Source: Formicarius rufipectus (taxonomy: Eukaryota > Chordata > Aves > Passeriformes > Formicariidae). From it: DNA of 64,000 nucleotides. The position numbers and the translations under genes were made by a program. The notes below the pieces were generated by a model. That model searched no databases, was not told where the DNA came from, and was given only the letters and a program-made list of their open reading frames with translations. The stretch's first letter is position 1. Every line of letters begins with the position of its first letter. Below, in pieces: positions 47,059 to 57,955 of this stretch. The stretch covers positions 233,876 to 297,875 of the forward strand of contig VXAU01006153.1 in assembly GCA_013399695.1 (NCBI GenBank). Reading direction: 5' to 3'.

Positions 47059-47133
47059 TTATTATTTTTCTCCCTATGTCCACTCCAGTTGAGGAGGTAG
47101 AGGGATAGAGTGTCTTAGGTGGACACCTGGCAT

Positions 47134-50100
47134 GATATGTATGAATCATACTGATGTCTCTGAGCTCTTAAAAATATTGTTGTTATTTTTAATTACAGTA
47201 ATAGATTCTACAAACAGCTGAGAATCACATAAATTCTCATGTAGTTATGGATATTGTGTAGAGCAGAAAGGGATAGATGCTTTAATTATGCAGAAAGACT
47301 AGCTCTTTCTACTTTTCACCTTCTGTTGTGCAGGACTCCTAGAAATTCTAAGTATAAATTCACATTAAAAATGAGCTTTAAAATCATGTGACAAATAACT
47401 GCTCTTTTGTATGTTTTATGTTCTCTCTTTTTGGAGAATGGCTGCCAGTGGATTAGTGATAAAGATAGCAGCACCGATGATACAAACAAATGAATAATAT
47501 ATAATAATCCCTGTCACTAAGTGATCACTTTAATTAAAAACAAACTAGTGGTAACTTCTTCAAATATCAATATTTCCAATAAATATCAATGTTTACCTCA
47601 TTTAAATGTTGGTCCATATCAGCATGAGAAAACAGAACTTTTCAATGGTTTTACAAGTGAGCTTCCAAATAGGTGTATAAATCTCTTTACAGCATCTACA
47701 CGAAGACAACTGATACAGGGCTGATAATGATGACTGGAACCAGAAGCAGCAGGTTCATGGTGCCGAGCTCCCTGAGCTGTCTGGATGTGAATCAGCTGGG
47801 GCTGAGTGCAGGCTAAGCCACATTTGTGCAGCAGTGCATTCAGGCTAATAAAGAGCTGCAAAGCGGGGCTTGTTAGGTCAGCCATGGAGCTGATCTGCAC
47901 CATGTGGATTTACTGAGTTGTTTCTCTTCTAGCTCAGGAATCTATACACCATACTCAAGGCATGGCAGTGACAGGCTGATAATTAGGCTATTTTGGTTGG
48001 AGTCACTGGGTGAACGTGTAGAATGAACTTGCTTTTGTAAATTCTTCAGCTGACAAGAGAGAACATGCATGTCAGGGATCTGGGATAAATCTTGTGCTAT
48101 GGTAAATGTAAAAGGACCACTTACAGCCTAAAGGAACAGTGCAGTGACAGTCTTTTCTGGAAATGTCTGTTGTTTCTGGAGCATTAGATAGGTCATAGGG
48201 TAAGCACTTGCTACAAGGAAATTTTATATATATCCAGGAAAGTCTTACAGCAACTGTTAAATTGGCTGTATTAGTAAAGATGAGTGGAGGCGCCTATTCT
48301 AAAACAAGTGACCTTTCATTCTAGAGTAGAAAGTTTTACAAGTACAGATAGAAGAAAGCTTAGATTCACATGTTTCTGAATAATGTGTACAAGACCTAAA
48401 AATCAGAGCTTTCCTTTTCTTACAGTGCTGACATCAGAAGCATCATGATTCTTATGAAAAATTTTCATAAGTGGAAGAATTGCTTTAGGGTTTCAAAATA
48501 TCCTTTAAAGAAAAAAAGCAAACAAAACCCCCAGTGTTCTTCATAAGCTTTTTTCTTCAGCTGAAGCTAAATAGTGGGGATAGCTACTAATAGCTTTAGA
48601 AATACTGAGTTATAGCAGGCCATTATCAGTACAAAAAACTTGTCAAGTGTTGACCTTTCTTAAAGAACAAATAGCACAACTGACTGTAATGTCAACCTAT
48701 TTCTCCAGACTGCTTAAAAGCAGAAGGAAGAGAACTAAATATTTTAGGACACAACAATGGGCGCATATATTGCTAGAGCTTTTTCTTTGAGATTATTTGT
48801 ATTTTTACAGTTTTGATAGAAATTATACAAATTCCCACAACTCCTGTAATAATTATAACAGGTGTATTTTCTGGAAGCCTCTGATTCCTTTTTCCAAAAT
48901 AGATAATATGTTACCCACCAGCTTGCCTGAGATTAGCCATAGACTAGTACCTACTCTTTAATTTAACAAATGCACTTATTTGTGGTTAAAATAGAGCATA
49001 TTTTCTAAATGGTCATTCTACTTATAGCATCTTCAGGCAATTATTTTCAGTGTTAATTATCCTTACTGTAAAAGAGTAGCATTTGATTTCCATTTTATTT
49101 CCTATGACTTTTGTGAAATTTAATTAAACAAAGAAGTATAAAAGTAGCAGAAACAATTTCTAACTCTAGAGAGAAATATAGTAAGAAAACCTTGTCATAT
49201 CTCTGTGGTCCAATTATCACTGTGTCTAAATCACTATGAATTTTTCATGAGACTGAGGGCCACATAGGTTCTCGGTTTCCATAGTCCTTTTAGTAGAGAG
49301 AGTTCTTCAGAAAACATGCAAATTTAAAAAAATAAATTATTCTGGAGGGCAAACTGGAATAGAGACTTATTTAAAGAAGTCATTAAAACTTGGTCAGAAA
49401 AACACAGCAACAAAAGAGAAAACAAACAGAACAGAAAAAAATAAAATATTTGAGGTCCTAAACATGCATAAATCATAATATACTGGTGTTATGTCGAGTA
49501 CCTCAGAGCTAATTTTGTAACTGTGATGCAGATAATATTGTCAAATGCTTCTACAAAATATTGTAAGATCTGCCAAGAAGATCCATTATCTCTGAAACTA
49601 TATCAATTGATACGTGTTGTAATTGTCATACTTCTGCATGATAGAAATGTATACGATTTTAATAAGAATACAGGGTTGTGTGAAATAGAGTTGTATGTTG
49701 TTATGCAATTAATTCTGCTCTTAACTCTCTGAAGCAGTATCATCAATTTTCATTGACTTTACTCATGCCTTCAATCCTCAAAAGCAAGGCATAAGATACA
49801 ATGAAAAAATTTTAACTTTGTGTTGAATTTTCTTTTTTCGTTTTTTTTCCTAGATGTAGCCATATTTGAGCAAATTATTCCTGTAAATCATTCATCCTGA
49901 CATTCAAAACTCAACAATGCTGAAACAAACTTTTCTAAAGGAGCATCTTTAAGTAGAGACATTTCCAGAAGTGTTGACTGACCTTTTTTGAAGTTACATT
50001 TTATCTAGCTGTCATAGGATAAGAATAAAATGGCAAAAAGAAAGAAAAATATATATCCTTTAAATTTTAGATACATGATTGCAAAAGAACCAGGTTTACA

Positions 50101-50874
50101 AGGGAATAGTAGAGCAAAGGATGGGAAAATGTTTTCCTAATGTTTTAAAATCAGAACTCTAAATCAGGTGATGAGTTAAGATCCTTAAGATTTTTAACAT
50201 TTAGATTTTCAATATGACTGGATAGTTTCTAACACCTTAGAATAGCAGTTAACAGCTACTAAGCCCCTTTCTCATGGTTTATATCGAATTCTCAAAATTC
50301 TTGAAATTTGTTTAATGTTCTTTACAAGGAAAAAGATTTTAACAAGGACATATTTTTTGGGACACATATGTGGAAGAACATAATAAAATATCATTGTAGC
50401 CTAAGCAGAAGGCCTAGAAACCTTGGAGAAGCTCCAAAAGAAGGCACGTGATGTGAAGGTGATGATGGTGAGGAAGTAGGGAGGTCTTGAGACCTCTTAC
50501 TCAATTTTGGGAAGGTGTACCAAGGGACAAGGGTGTACCAAGGTTAGTTCTAGGAGTGGACAATTCTTGGGTTGGATGTATCCAGTAGATATGACAATTA
50601 ATTAGTATTATAAATTTGTAAGAACCTTATACTGTGTGTGCATTTATGTATTAATTACACCTAAAAGCACTTTTAATTAAAGGATCTGCTCTCTATTTTA
50701 TCTACAAAGCCTTTTACACAACTGAGAATAGTTTTACCCATCTTGGTAAATTCTTGGCATTTTGTTTCTTGCCTAGTCTCCATTCACAGCTGCACACTGC
50801 AGTCAAAAATAAAGGGTAAGAATTGATGTTAAATCCTTCTCTCTGTTCATTTTGAACGTCTTTGTTTCTTCCAG
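47134..50874. other. Unique DNA
   Basis: About 3.7 kb. A GC-richer 180-bp patch at 47725-47905 carries a 94-codon minus frame (47619-47903) without known domain. A 21-bp palindrome lies at 48451-48471. An imperfect short duplication (GGTGTACCAAGGG twice) lies at about 50512-50540. No gene is called. Confidence 0.5.
48451..48471. repeat. Perfect palindrome with 10-bp arms
   Basis: CTTATGAAAA, one central A, TTTTCATAAG. Too small and AT-rich to infer function. Confidence 0.85.
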
Positions 50875-51146
50875 AATATTAGTGGCAGGACAAATGGAAA
50901 TAGCCTCAAGTTGTGCCAGAGGAGGTTCAGGTTGGATATTAGGAAAAGTTTCTTCACTGAAAGAGTGGTTAAGCACTAAAAGGGCTTCCCAGGGAAGTGG
51001 TGAAATCATCATCTCCAGAAATGTTAAAAAAATGAGTAGGCATGGCACCTCATGATACAGTGTGGTGGGCATATGGTATCTGGTAAAAAATTGGATTTGA
51101 TGATCTTGGATGTCTTCTCTAACCTTAATGATTCTATGATTTGCTA
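50875..51146 (+). mobile_element. CR1 LINE 3' end
   Basis: Sense CR1: 'agaggaggttcaggttggat', 'attaggaaaagtttcttcac', 'tgaaagagtggttaagcact', 'gacagtgtggtgg'-like block, 'gatgatcttggatgtcttct', and the terminal 'aatgattctatgatt'. Both frames here (50803-51072 -, 50852-51055 +) are repeat-derived. Confidence 0.92.
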
Positions 51147-52170
51147 GGAAAATTTTACTGTCAAAATACTCAACGTACTGGGACCAACTGTACTCATCCT
51201 TATGTTATAAGCATCCTTTTTTCTTGTATAACTGACTGGAAGTTGTGGAAGACAGTCAAATTCAGTGACTCTTCATCCTAAGCGAGTTGATGGTGATAAC
51301 CACTCAGACTTTTCATTGCTTATTCATCCAAATACTATTTCTCTGTTAGAAGTGGAGCATGTTCCACTCCAAGTCTGAGCCACCCCTCACCAAGAGAGAC
51401 AGTAATCATGTCACTTTCCCAAGAGACATGAAAACATTCACTTTCAGATGAAACCAGACAAAGAAAGAAGCCAGGTCTTTCACATTCTTGATGCATGACC
51501 TGGTCCTGGGGTAAATAATGACTCAGTTGGGCTAAGGGAGATGAATATCTTCTATATTTCCCTTATCTGCAGCTTGTATGAGACCAGACCAACCTCATCA
51601 TACACCTACCACTGGAAGACTCCTGGATAGGAGTGTCATAGTAGGTACTTTCTTGCTGCCTAGAGCTCTTCAATGTCCTTCACATATCTCCTTGTGATAT
51701 TTGGAATCATCTAGATTAGAGAAAACTGCCAGGTTTGTTAAGGTTGTGAATCCCAGCTGTGCCTTATTTAGAAAACACTGGTTGCCATTGCGGAGTAATT
51801 TTTCTGTCCAAAGAAATGCTTTATAATACAAGTCCACATCTCTTCACAAATTTATCCTTGGAGGTGTTTCAATGTCCATGTGTAAAGGTTGTAACAGAGT
51901 TAAGATACACTGCACAACAGGATTATTGCTTAGTACTTCAGCTGGTTAAAAACGTCACAGAAATTTCTTGATGTACCCCCAAATAATACACAAGTTTCCT
52001 AAATCCCAGTGAGATTTGTATGAAAATTAAGATTCAAATGAAGAGATTGAAACTTGCTTATAATGTAGTTCTCAAACTGTGATGAAATCCAAACTACCCT
52101 GCAAGATATTTCTGACTATTTTCCATAGATACCAGTGATTACCTCTATTAGATAGAATGTCCATTTGGGG
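51147..52170. other. Unique DNA
   Basis: No gene or repeat recognised. The 51759-51971 (+) frame has no known domain. Confidence 0.5.
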
Positions 52171-52760
52171 TGAGTTGACCTTGACTGGTGCCCAACAAGC
52201 TACTCTATCACTCTCCCTCTAGCTGGATGAGGGAGAGAAAATAAGGTGGAACACAACTCATAGATTGAGATAAGGCATTTTACTGAAGGAAAAGTGAAAG
52301 TATGTGCATGCACAAGTAAAGAGAAAAAAAAAGGTTTATCCTCTACTTTCCACTAGCAAGTGGTTTTTGGCTACTTCCTGGGACGCAGGGCTTCAGCACC
52401 TGTAGAGGTTGTTCCAGAAAGCAAACATTATAAACAACAAATGCTCTCTCTTCCTCCTCTGTCCCTTAGCTTTTACATCTGAGCTGACATCATATGGTAT
52501 GGAATATTCCTTTGGTTAATTTGGGTCAGCTGGCCTGGTTATGTCCCCTCCCAGGATCTTGACCATCCCCAGCCTCTTGACAGGTGGATGGAAGGGTGGG
52601 AGGGTGGAATGTTGGAAAGACAACGCTGATGCTGTGCCAGTGCTGCTCAGCAGTAGCCAAAACACTGGTGTGTTATCAACACCTTTCTAGCTACCAATGC
52701 AAAACACAGCACTGTGAGGGCTGTTGTGGGAAAATTAACCCCATCAGACAAAATATACCA
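52171..52760 (-). mobile_element. Solo LTR (ERVL-like), minus strand, mosaic of two families
   Basis: In reverse complement, the right part (52470-52760: 'gacatcatatggtatggaat', 'atgtcccctcccaggatctt', 'ctggtgtgttatcaacacct') matches the start of the 23.3-kb LTR. The left edge ('gttgaccttgactggtgccc', 'ctactctatcactctccctc') instead matches the end of the 46-47 kb LTR type. No matching target duplication was found. The 107-codon + frame 52584-52907 runs across it and is spurious. Confidence 0.75.
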
Positions 52761-52989
52761 AGGAAGAGGGATTATAGGGCTTCCAATCCATGGCTGATTG
52801 GAAAGAGGACACGCATTTCATATAAAAGTTTGAGATATCATGAGACATGTACCGAGAAAACACTTATATTAGGGAAAATAATTGTGCCTTCTGCATTATC
52901 AGCGTAGGGTAGATAAACACCACTGATTTATCTGATAATTTTGAGTTTGGAAAATGAAATTGAAAGAAGAAATAGATATGAAAGTGATC
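52761..52989. other. Short unknown spacer between LTR and CR1
   Basis: No clear match; it may contain further degraded CR1 ORF1 sequence. Confidence 0.4.
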
Positions 52990-53460
52990 CTCTCTTGGAC
53001 AGGGAAAAGACATCAACTTACAGGGAAGTCTGCTGTCTCCAGGGTCTTATATAAGGGACATTGCTGGAAATCTCTCCAGTCTAGTAAGGTCCTCTGATTA
53101 CTATCCACTTGTTCAAACTGGCAGCAACAAAATAACAGAGAAATCCAAGGGCAATCAAAAGAGACTTCAGGGCTCTGGCACAACTGGTAGAGAGATCAAG
53201 AGCATAGATGGTGATTTCCTCTATTCTTCTAATAATCAGGAATAATATTAATAGGAATAAAAAGATCCATCATGTCAATAAGTGGCTCTGAGGTTGATGT
53301 AATCAGAAAAGTTTGAGGTTTTTACAATGGGATGATGTACGCAACATCTGGTCTACTGACACCTGACAGAATACACCTATCTCAGAGAGGAAAAAGAGTT
53401 CTAGCACAGAAGCTGGCAGGGCTTGTTGACAGGGCTTTAAACCTGCTTGGAGGAGGGAAA
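52990..53460 (+). pseudogene. CR1 ORF1 remnant, SGNH-type esterase domain
   Basis: Frame 2 around 53042-53120 reads GSYIRDIAGNLSSLVRSSD, and frame 1 at 53332-53460 reads TPDRIHLSQRGKRVLAQKLA. The D..H pair (Asp at 53365, His at 53374) is the catalytic Asp-His motif of the SGNH hydrolase-like esterase domain found at the C-terminus of CR1 ORF1 proteins. A frameshift separates the two pieces, and the nucleophile-Ser region is not visible. The protein is not functional. Confidence 0.75.
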
Positions 53461-53544
53461 GGGGTAACACCAGGCTCACCAGTGATGAGCATTGGGAAAG
53501 TGTGCCAAAACTTGAGAAAGCTGGCAGTAATGGTGTCCCTCAAT

Positions 53545-55800
53545 CTGCCTCATGAAGTGTTGGCTACAGTGTGCTGCACCTGAAATGTTCCTACACCGAG
53601 GCACACAGCGTGAGGAACAAGAGGAGCTTGAAGCTTTGGCCCAGTCCCAGAAATCTGACACTGTTGGCACAAGTGAAACCTGGTGGGATGAGTCCTATGA
53701 CTGGAGTGCCCTGTTGGATACTCACAGGCTCATTACGAGGGATAAGCAGGGCAGAAGAGGTGGAGGGGTGGCACTGTGTATAGCAGAGGGGTCAAAATGT
53801 ATTTAAAATGAATGGAGTTCACAGCTGGCAGAGGCACAGTTGAGAGCTTCTGAGTAGGAACCAAGGGGCAAACAAATAACGTGGATGTCATCTTTGGAGT
53901 CTACTATAGACCTCCCAACCATGACAATGATGCCAACAAATTGTTCTTTGAGGAACTAAGGGACACTTCCAAGTCAACTGCCCGTGTCCTTATGGGGGAC
54001 TTGAACTTGCCAGAAATTGACTGGGAACATTGCACAGCTAGTACAGCCTGGGCCAGAAGATTCCTAAAAGACCTGGATGACAACTTTATGGAACAGGGCC
54101 TAAGGGAGTCAACTCGGAAAGATACCCTCCTTGATCTGCTGCTTGCCAACAGAGTGAATCTCATGAACAAAGGGGGGATTGGTGGCTGTCTTGGCCCCAG
54201 TGACCATGAAGTGATGGAGTTTAAAATCTCTGTTGACCCTGGACATGAGGAGAGCAGACTTGAGGCTGATCAGGGAATTAGCAAGTGAAGTCCCCTGGAA
54301 GAATTTTTTTGCAGGTGCTGGGGTCCATCACTGCTGGTCACTTTTCAAACATCACCTCCTAAAGGCACAGAAATAGGCAATTCCTGAATATCGGAAGTCA
54401 AGGAGGTGATACAGAATGCTGGTTTGGCTAAGCAGGAATCTTCTCTTGCAAATAAGGCAAAAAATGAAGGTGTATGCCCAGTGGAAGCAAAGTCAAGTGA
54501 TATGGAAAGAATACAGAGATGGTGCTTGACATGGAAGAAAATTTGTATGACTAAAGCTCAGCTGGAGTTGAGACTGGCCAGAGATGTGTGGGACAAAAAA
54601 ACAAAGAAAATAAAAAGCTTTTTCTGGTACAATAATGGTGATGGACAGTATAGAAATATCATTGGCCAATTACAGGATGAGGATGGTCACCTCACAAACA
54701 GGGACAGAGGTGTTTAATCCATTCTTTGCCTTCATCTTTAACATGGATGCCAGACCAAGGTGGTCTCAGTGCCCCGAGCTGGAGAACTGTGACTGTAGAA
54801 TGATCAACTTCCAGCTGCCACTGAAATTGCATAGGATCTGCTGCTACACCTGGATCCCTACAAATCCATGGTGCCTGATGGGATCCATCTCAAAGCACTA
54901 GGTGATACCATTGCAAAGCCTCTCTTGGTGATTTTTGAGCAGTTTTGGGAAAATGCAGAGGTTAAAGCTGATTGGAAGATGGAGAACATTGTCTCAATTC
55001 CCAAGCAGGGCAAGAAAGAGGACCCCAGAAACTACAGACTTTCAGTGTCCCTTCCGTGCCTGGTAAAGTTATGGAGAACATTAATCTGGGAGGTATTGAA
55101 AAACACCTAAAAGTATCCACTGTCACTGGTCACAGTCAGTACAACTTCATAAGAGGAAAGTCCTGCTTATCCAACCTGCTTTCCTTTTATGACAAGGTAA
55201 CACACCTTGGTGATCAAGAGAAACCAGTTGATGTCATATTTTTGGATTTCAGTAAAGCTTTTGATTGTGTCTCTCCCAGGATCTTTTTGGACAAAATGTC
55301 CAGCACACAGCTGGATAAACACATCATGTGGTGGGTAAGCAGTTTGGCTCAGGGTCAAGCACAGAGAGTAATAGTGAATGGGGTGACATCAAACTGGTGA
55401 CCTGTCAGTAATGGGATTCCCCAGGATGCCATCCTAGGCCTTGTGCTCTTTAACATCTTCATAAATGACTTGGACATAGGACTGGAAGAGATACTACTCA
55501 GGTTTGCAGGTGACAGAAAACTGGGAGGAGCTGGTGACTCCCTCAAAGGCAGGGAGGCCCTGCAGAGACACTTTGACAAATTAGAGGACTGGGCAATCAT
55601 CAACCATATGACGTTCAATAAGTGAAAGTACTGGATTCTGCATCTGGGATGGGGCAACCTTGGATGTTTGTACAGACTGGGGAATGAGATGCTGGAAAGC
55701 AGTGCCTTGGAAAGGGACCCGGGGGTCCTGGTCGATGCCAAGTTGAATATGAGTCAGCAGTGCCCTGGCAGCCAGAAGGGCCAATCCTGTGCTCGGGGGA
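53545..55800 (+). pseudogene. CR1 ORF2 remnant (endonuclease + reverse transcriptase)
   Basis: Endonuclease motifs remain: SETWWDES with the catalytic Glu at 53675; GDLN (Asp 53998, Asn 54004); SDH at 54199-54207. The reverse transcriptase keeps LDFSKAFD (catalytic Asp at 55245), but the second box is FAGD (55503-55514) in place of FADD. A stop (55398-55400) interrupts the motif B region. The pieces are in frame 2 (53552-53806), frame 1 (53881-54288, 54406-54717), frame 2 (54635-54760), frame 1 (54868-55060) and frame 3 (54972-55400, 55443-55622). Intact ORF2 would nick target DNA and copy CR1 RNA in place; this one cannot. Confidence 0.9.
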
Positions 55801-56020
55801 CCAGGAAAAACAGCTGATCTACTACTTTCACCCTGTACATTTCCCAAGGCTTGTAGTGAAGTCCCAGATGTCTTTTAAAAAAGTTTTTAAAGTTGGTTAC
55901 AAGGTTAATGGATTCAGATATGTTCCATTTTTTTCAAAAAAAGCTCCCAAACCCCCCAAAAAAATCCATTTAAAAAAACCTAAAACAGCAATTGCTTTTC
56001 AAGAAAAGGGTCTAAAAGTT
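55801..56020. other. Short unique AT-rich spacer
   Basis: A/C-rich; part of a 183-codon + frame (55760-56311) that joins CR1, this spacer and another CR1. That frame is low-complexity (Lys/Pro-rich) and not a gene. Confidence 0.5.
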
Positions 56021-56105
56021 AGAATCACAGAATCATCAAGGGTGGAAGAGACCTTCAAGATCATCCAGTCCTACTGTCCACCTAGCAACTTCACCTTAAC
56101 CACTG
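56021..56105 (-). mobile_element. CR1 LINE 3' terminal fragment
   Basis: The + strand 'agaatcacagaatcatcaag' followed by 'ggtggaagagaccttcaaga' and 'tcatccagtcctactgtcc' is the reverse complement of a CR1 3' end. Confidence 0.85.
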
Positions 56106-57235
56106 TAAAAGTTTACATTCCTCATCTTTCTGATACAGAGAAGAAGAGTCTAAAGCTAAATCAACAGGTAATTATGACTTTAACTCTGAAGTTATCCAAA
56201 TCCTCAGTTTCCACTCTTTTTTTTTCCCACAATGTTTCTAATCACCCAAATAAAAATATGACTAAATTCCTTGATACTATATATGTAGTAGCTTATCATC
56301 AGGAGGATTAGATTCCTCAGAGATTTGGAATGAAGTCTGCATAAGATCTTGAAAAGCATAATAATTCTCCTGATACAGAGGAGTCTGAAACATTTGGTTG
56401 AACACTTCTTTGTCTTTGGAAAGGAGTAATTTATTCCTATCTTCTAGAGAAAATAAAATATGTTCTCTTAGTAACTCAGGAGGATGATTAACAGCAACTA
56501 TTAAATAAGTTAAATATTTTTAAATCAGAGGACTGGATCATTGGAATAGATTTGGCTGTGAACTACTGATCTTGAGTCAGAGCTACTAACTGGCCTCATT
56601 CATTTGAAATGACACAGGGAAAGAGAGAGGTGGGTGCATTAGTCAATGATAGAATGCCTATGAGCCAGCAATCCAGTGTGTCTTAGTAAGAAATACAAAG
56701 GTATAAACTTCAGCTAATGTCATATATTTTTTAATTAAAATAGGAAAAATACAAAACAGTACACCCATAAATACTGAGTATAGCCTGGTCACACACAAGA
56801 AAATGTATTTCAAAGTAGGACAGGTGGAGAGAAAACTAATACTATGATCATCAAAATGATTATCATATGCTGCTTTGCTGAGCCTAGCAATAGAAATAGA
56901 TGAAAGACAAAACTGTGGTGTTTAGAACTGTATGAATACTTCAGAGGAGGAGACTAGGGTAAATACTTTGGGAACAAGTTTGACCATTGACTATAAATGA
57001 TAAATTTGCCTTAAGGGTAAGAATATACAAGATGGATATAGGGAAAAGTTGGCATAAACTTCTAATAATAGCAATAAGGGAAAAAACCACAAATTGCTAT
57101 ATGGTTGGCAATCAATATGCATATAGAAATACCACATGGTTTAATTGACTGTAGCAGCTGAAATCGGCCAAGGGTATTCCTTCCAGTTCTCTGATGCTTA
57201 CTTGTTCGTTAGAACAATTGGTACTTCTTTTGCTG
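56106..57235. other. Unique AT-rich DNA
   Basis: No gene recognised. The right part could hold 5' portions of the old CR1 that follows, too decayed to see. Confidence 0.45.
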
Positions 57236-57955
57236 CACCAAACTTTAAAAAAAGGTTAAGAATGTGAACCCTGAAAGAGCAGAACTCTGATAAACTAGCT
57301 TGGTTTTCATCTTAGGCAGCATTAGATAATAATATGGGATAAAATCAGTAAAGATAGTAGCATAATTAATGATAATTAGTATAGTTTCATAATAAACAGC
57401 TCTTATCAAACAAGCGGTGTCTTTCTCATGAGATTACGTTTTGCTTAGGATAGTAACTGGGATTTTATAATATAGCTAGAGATAGAACACAGAGATATTT
57501 GTCTTAAGATATCATAACAAAGAACATTCACAAATCCCATATTCAATATATTAAATACTCATTAGTTGAGTGGTTATAGTTTACTATACTTACCAAAATG
57601 CTTGTAGTTTACAAACTCTCCTGCTATGTGCATCCATCAGGGACCAGTGTTCAACATCTTTATTAATGTTCTAAAAGAAAATATAAAATCAATGTACATA
57701 AATATATGGGTAAAATAAACATTGGTAGAACAATAAATAGTACCAGAGGAAGTTTAGTAATAAAGTTTGCTGTGAATCATTTAGGAAAGATATGATAAGG
57801 TTAATTTGAACAGATACAAGGTCATATAATAAGGAAAAGGGAATTTACAACATATTTATGGAGTTGGGAATAGTTATGTGCAAAGCATTGACTTGGAAAA
57901 GGCCTTAGAATAAAACTGAATAAAAATGGGTTTTTAGTTTGTTAATTTTTAATAT
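57236..57955 (+). mobile_element. Ancient reptile-type CR1 LINE (sense)
   Basis: Diverged ORF2 reverse transcriptase region of the turtle/crocodile-like CR1 type, sense strand. Blocks: 'agtatagtttcataataaac', 'gctcttatcaaacaag', 'tgagattacg', 'catcagggaccagtgttcaa', 'catctttattaatgttctaa', 'aataaagtttgctgtgaatc' and 'gacttggaaaaggccttaga'. These match in order the motif A to C region and the segment after it. No open frame survives. It is the same age class as the copy at 36-38.8 kb. Confidence 0.68.

Larger units (their letters stand above)
46140..47133 (+). mobile_element. Long (~1 kb) LTR of an avian endogenous retrovirus (ERVL-like)
   Basis: Recognised from 'ggccaggttttggtatcagg', 'acagaggtggcttctgtgag', a run of 'gga-ccc-a-gctgg' units and the end 'ggtggacacctggca', a layout I associate with a widespread songbird LTR. 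TATA-like TTTAAAAG near 46340 and AATAAA at 47053 indicate + orientation. An internal ~49-bp repeat fills 46560-46830. Ends are approximate because no clear target duplication was found. The 187-codon and 143-codon minus frames (46341-46904, 46480-46911) are antisense to this LTR and are not genes. Confidence 0.8.
52990..55800 (+). mobile_element. CR1 LINE, 2.8 kb, with ORF1 end and most of ORF2
   Basis: The longest transposon in the window. Order: C-terminal half of ORF1 (52990-53460), short linker, ORF2 endonuclease (about 53552-54288), reverse transcriptase (about 54400-55790). It stops near 55800 at MSQQC, before the C-terminal domain and 3' UTR, so it lacks the usual CR1 3' end. That is the opposite of the common 5'-truncated state and suggests a later deletion. 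The coding parts sit in all three frames with several stops. Confidence 0.92.

Noticed and set aside
50512..50540. Near-duplicate GGTGTACCAAGGG
   Set aside because: Only two short copies; likely local slippage with no further structure.
55760..56311. 183-codon + frame
   Set aside because: It joins the end of one CR1, a Lys/Pro low-complexity spacer and another CR1 fragment; not a host gene.
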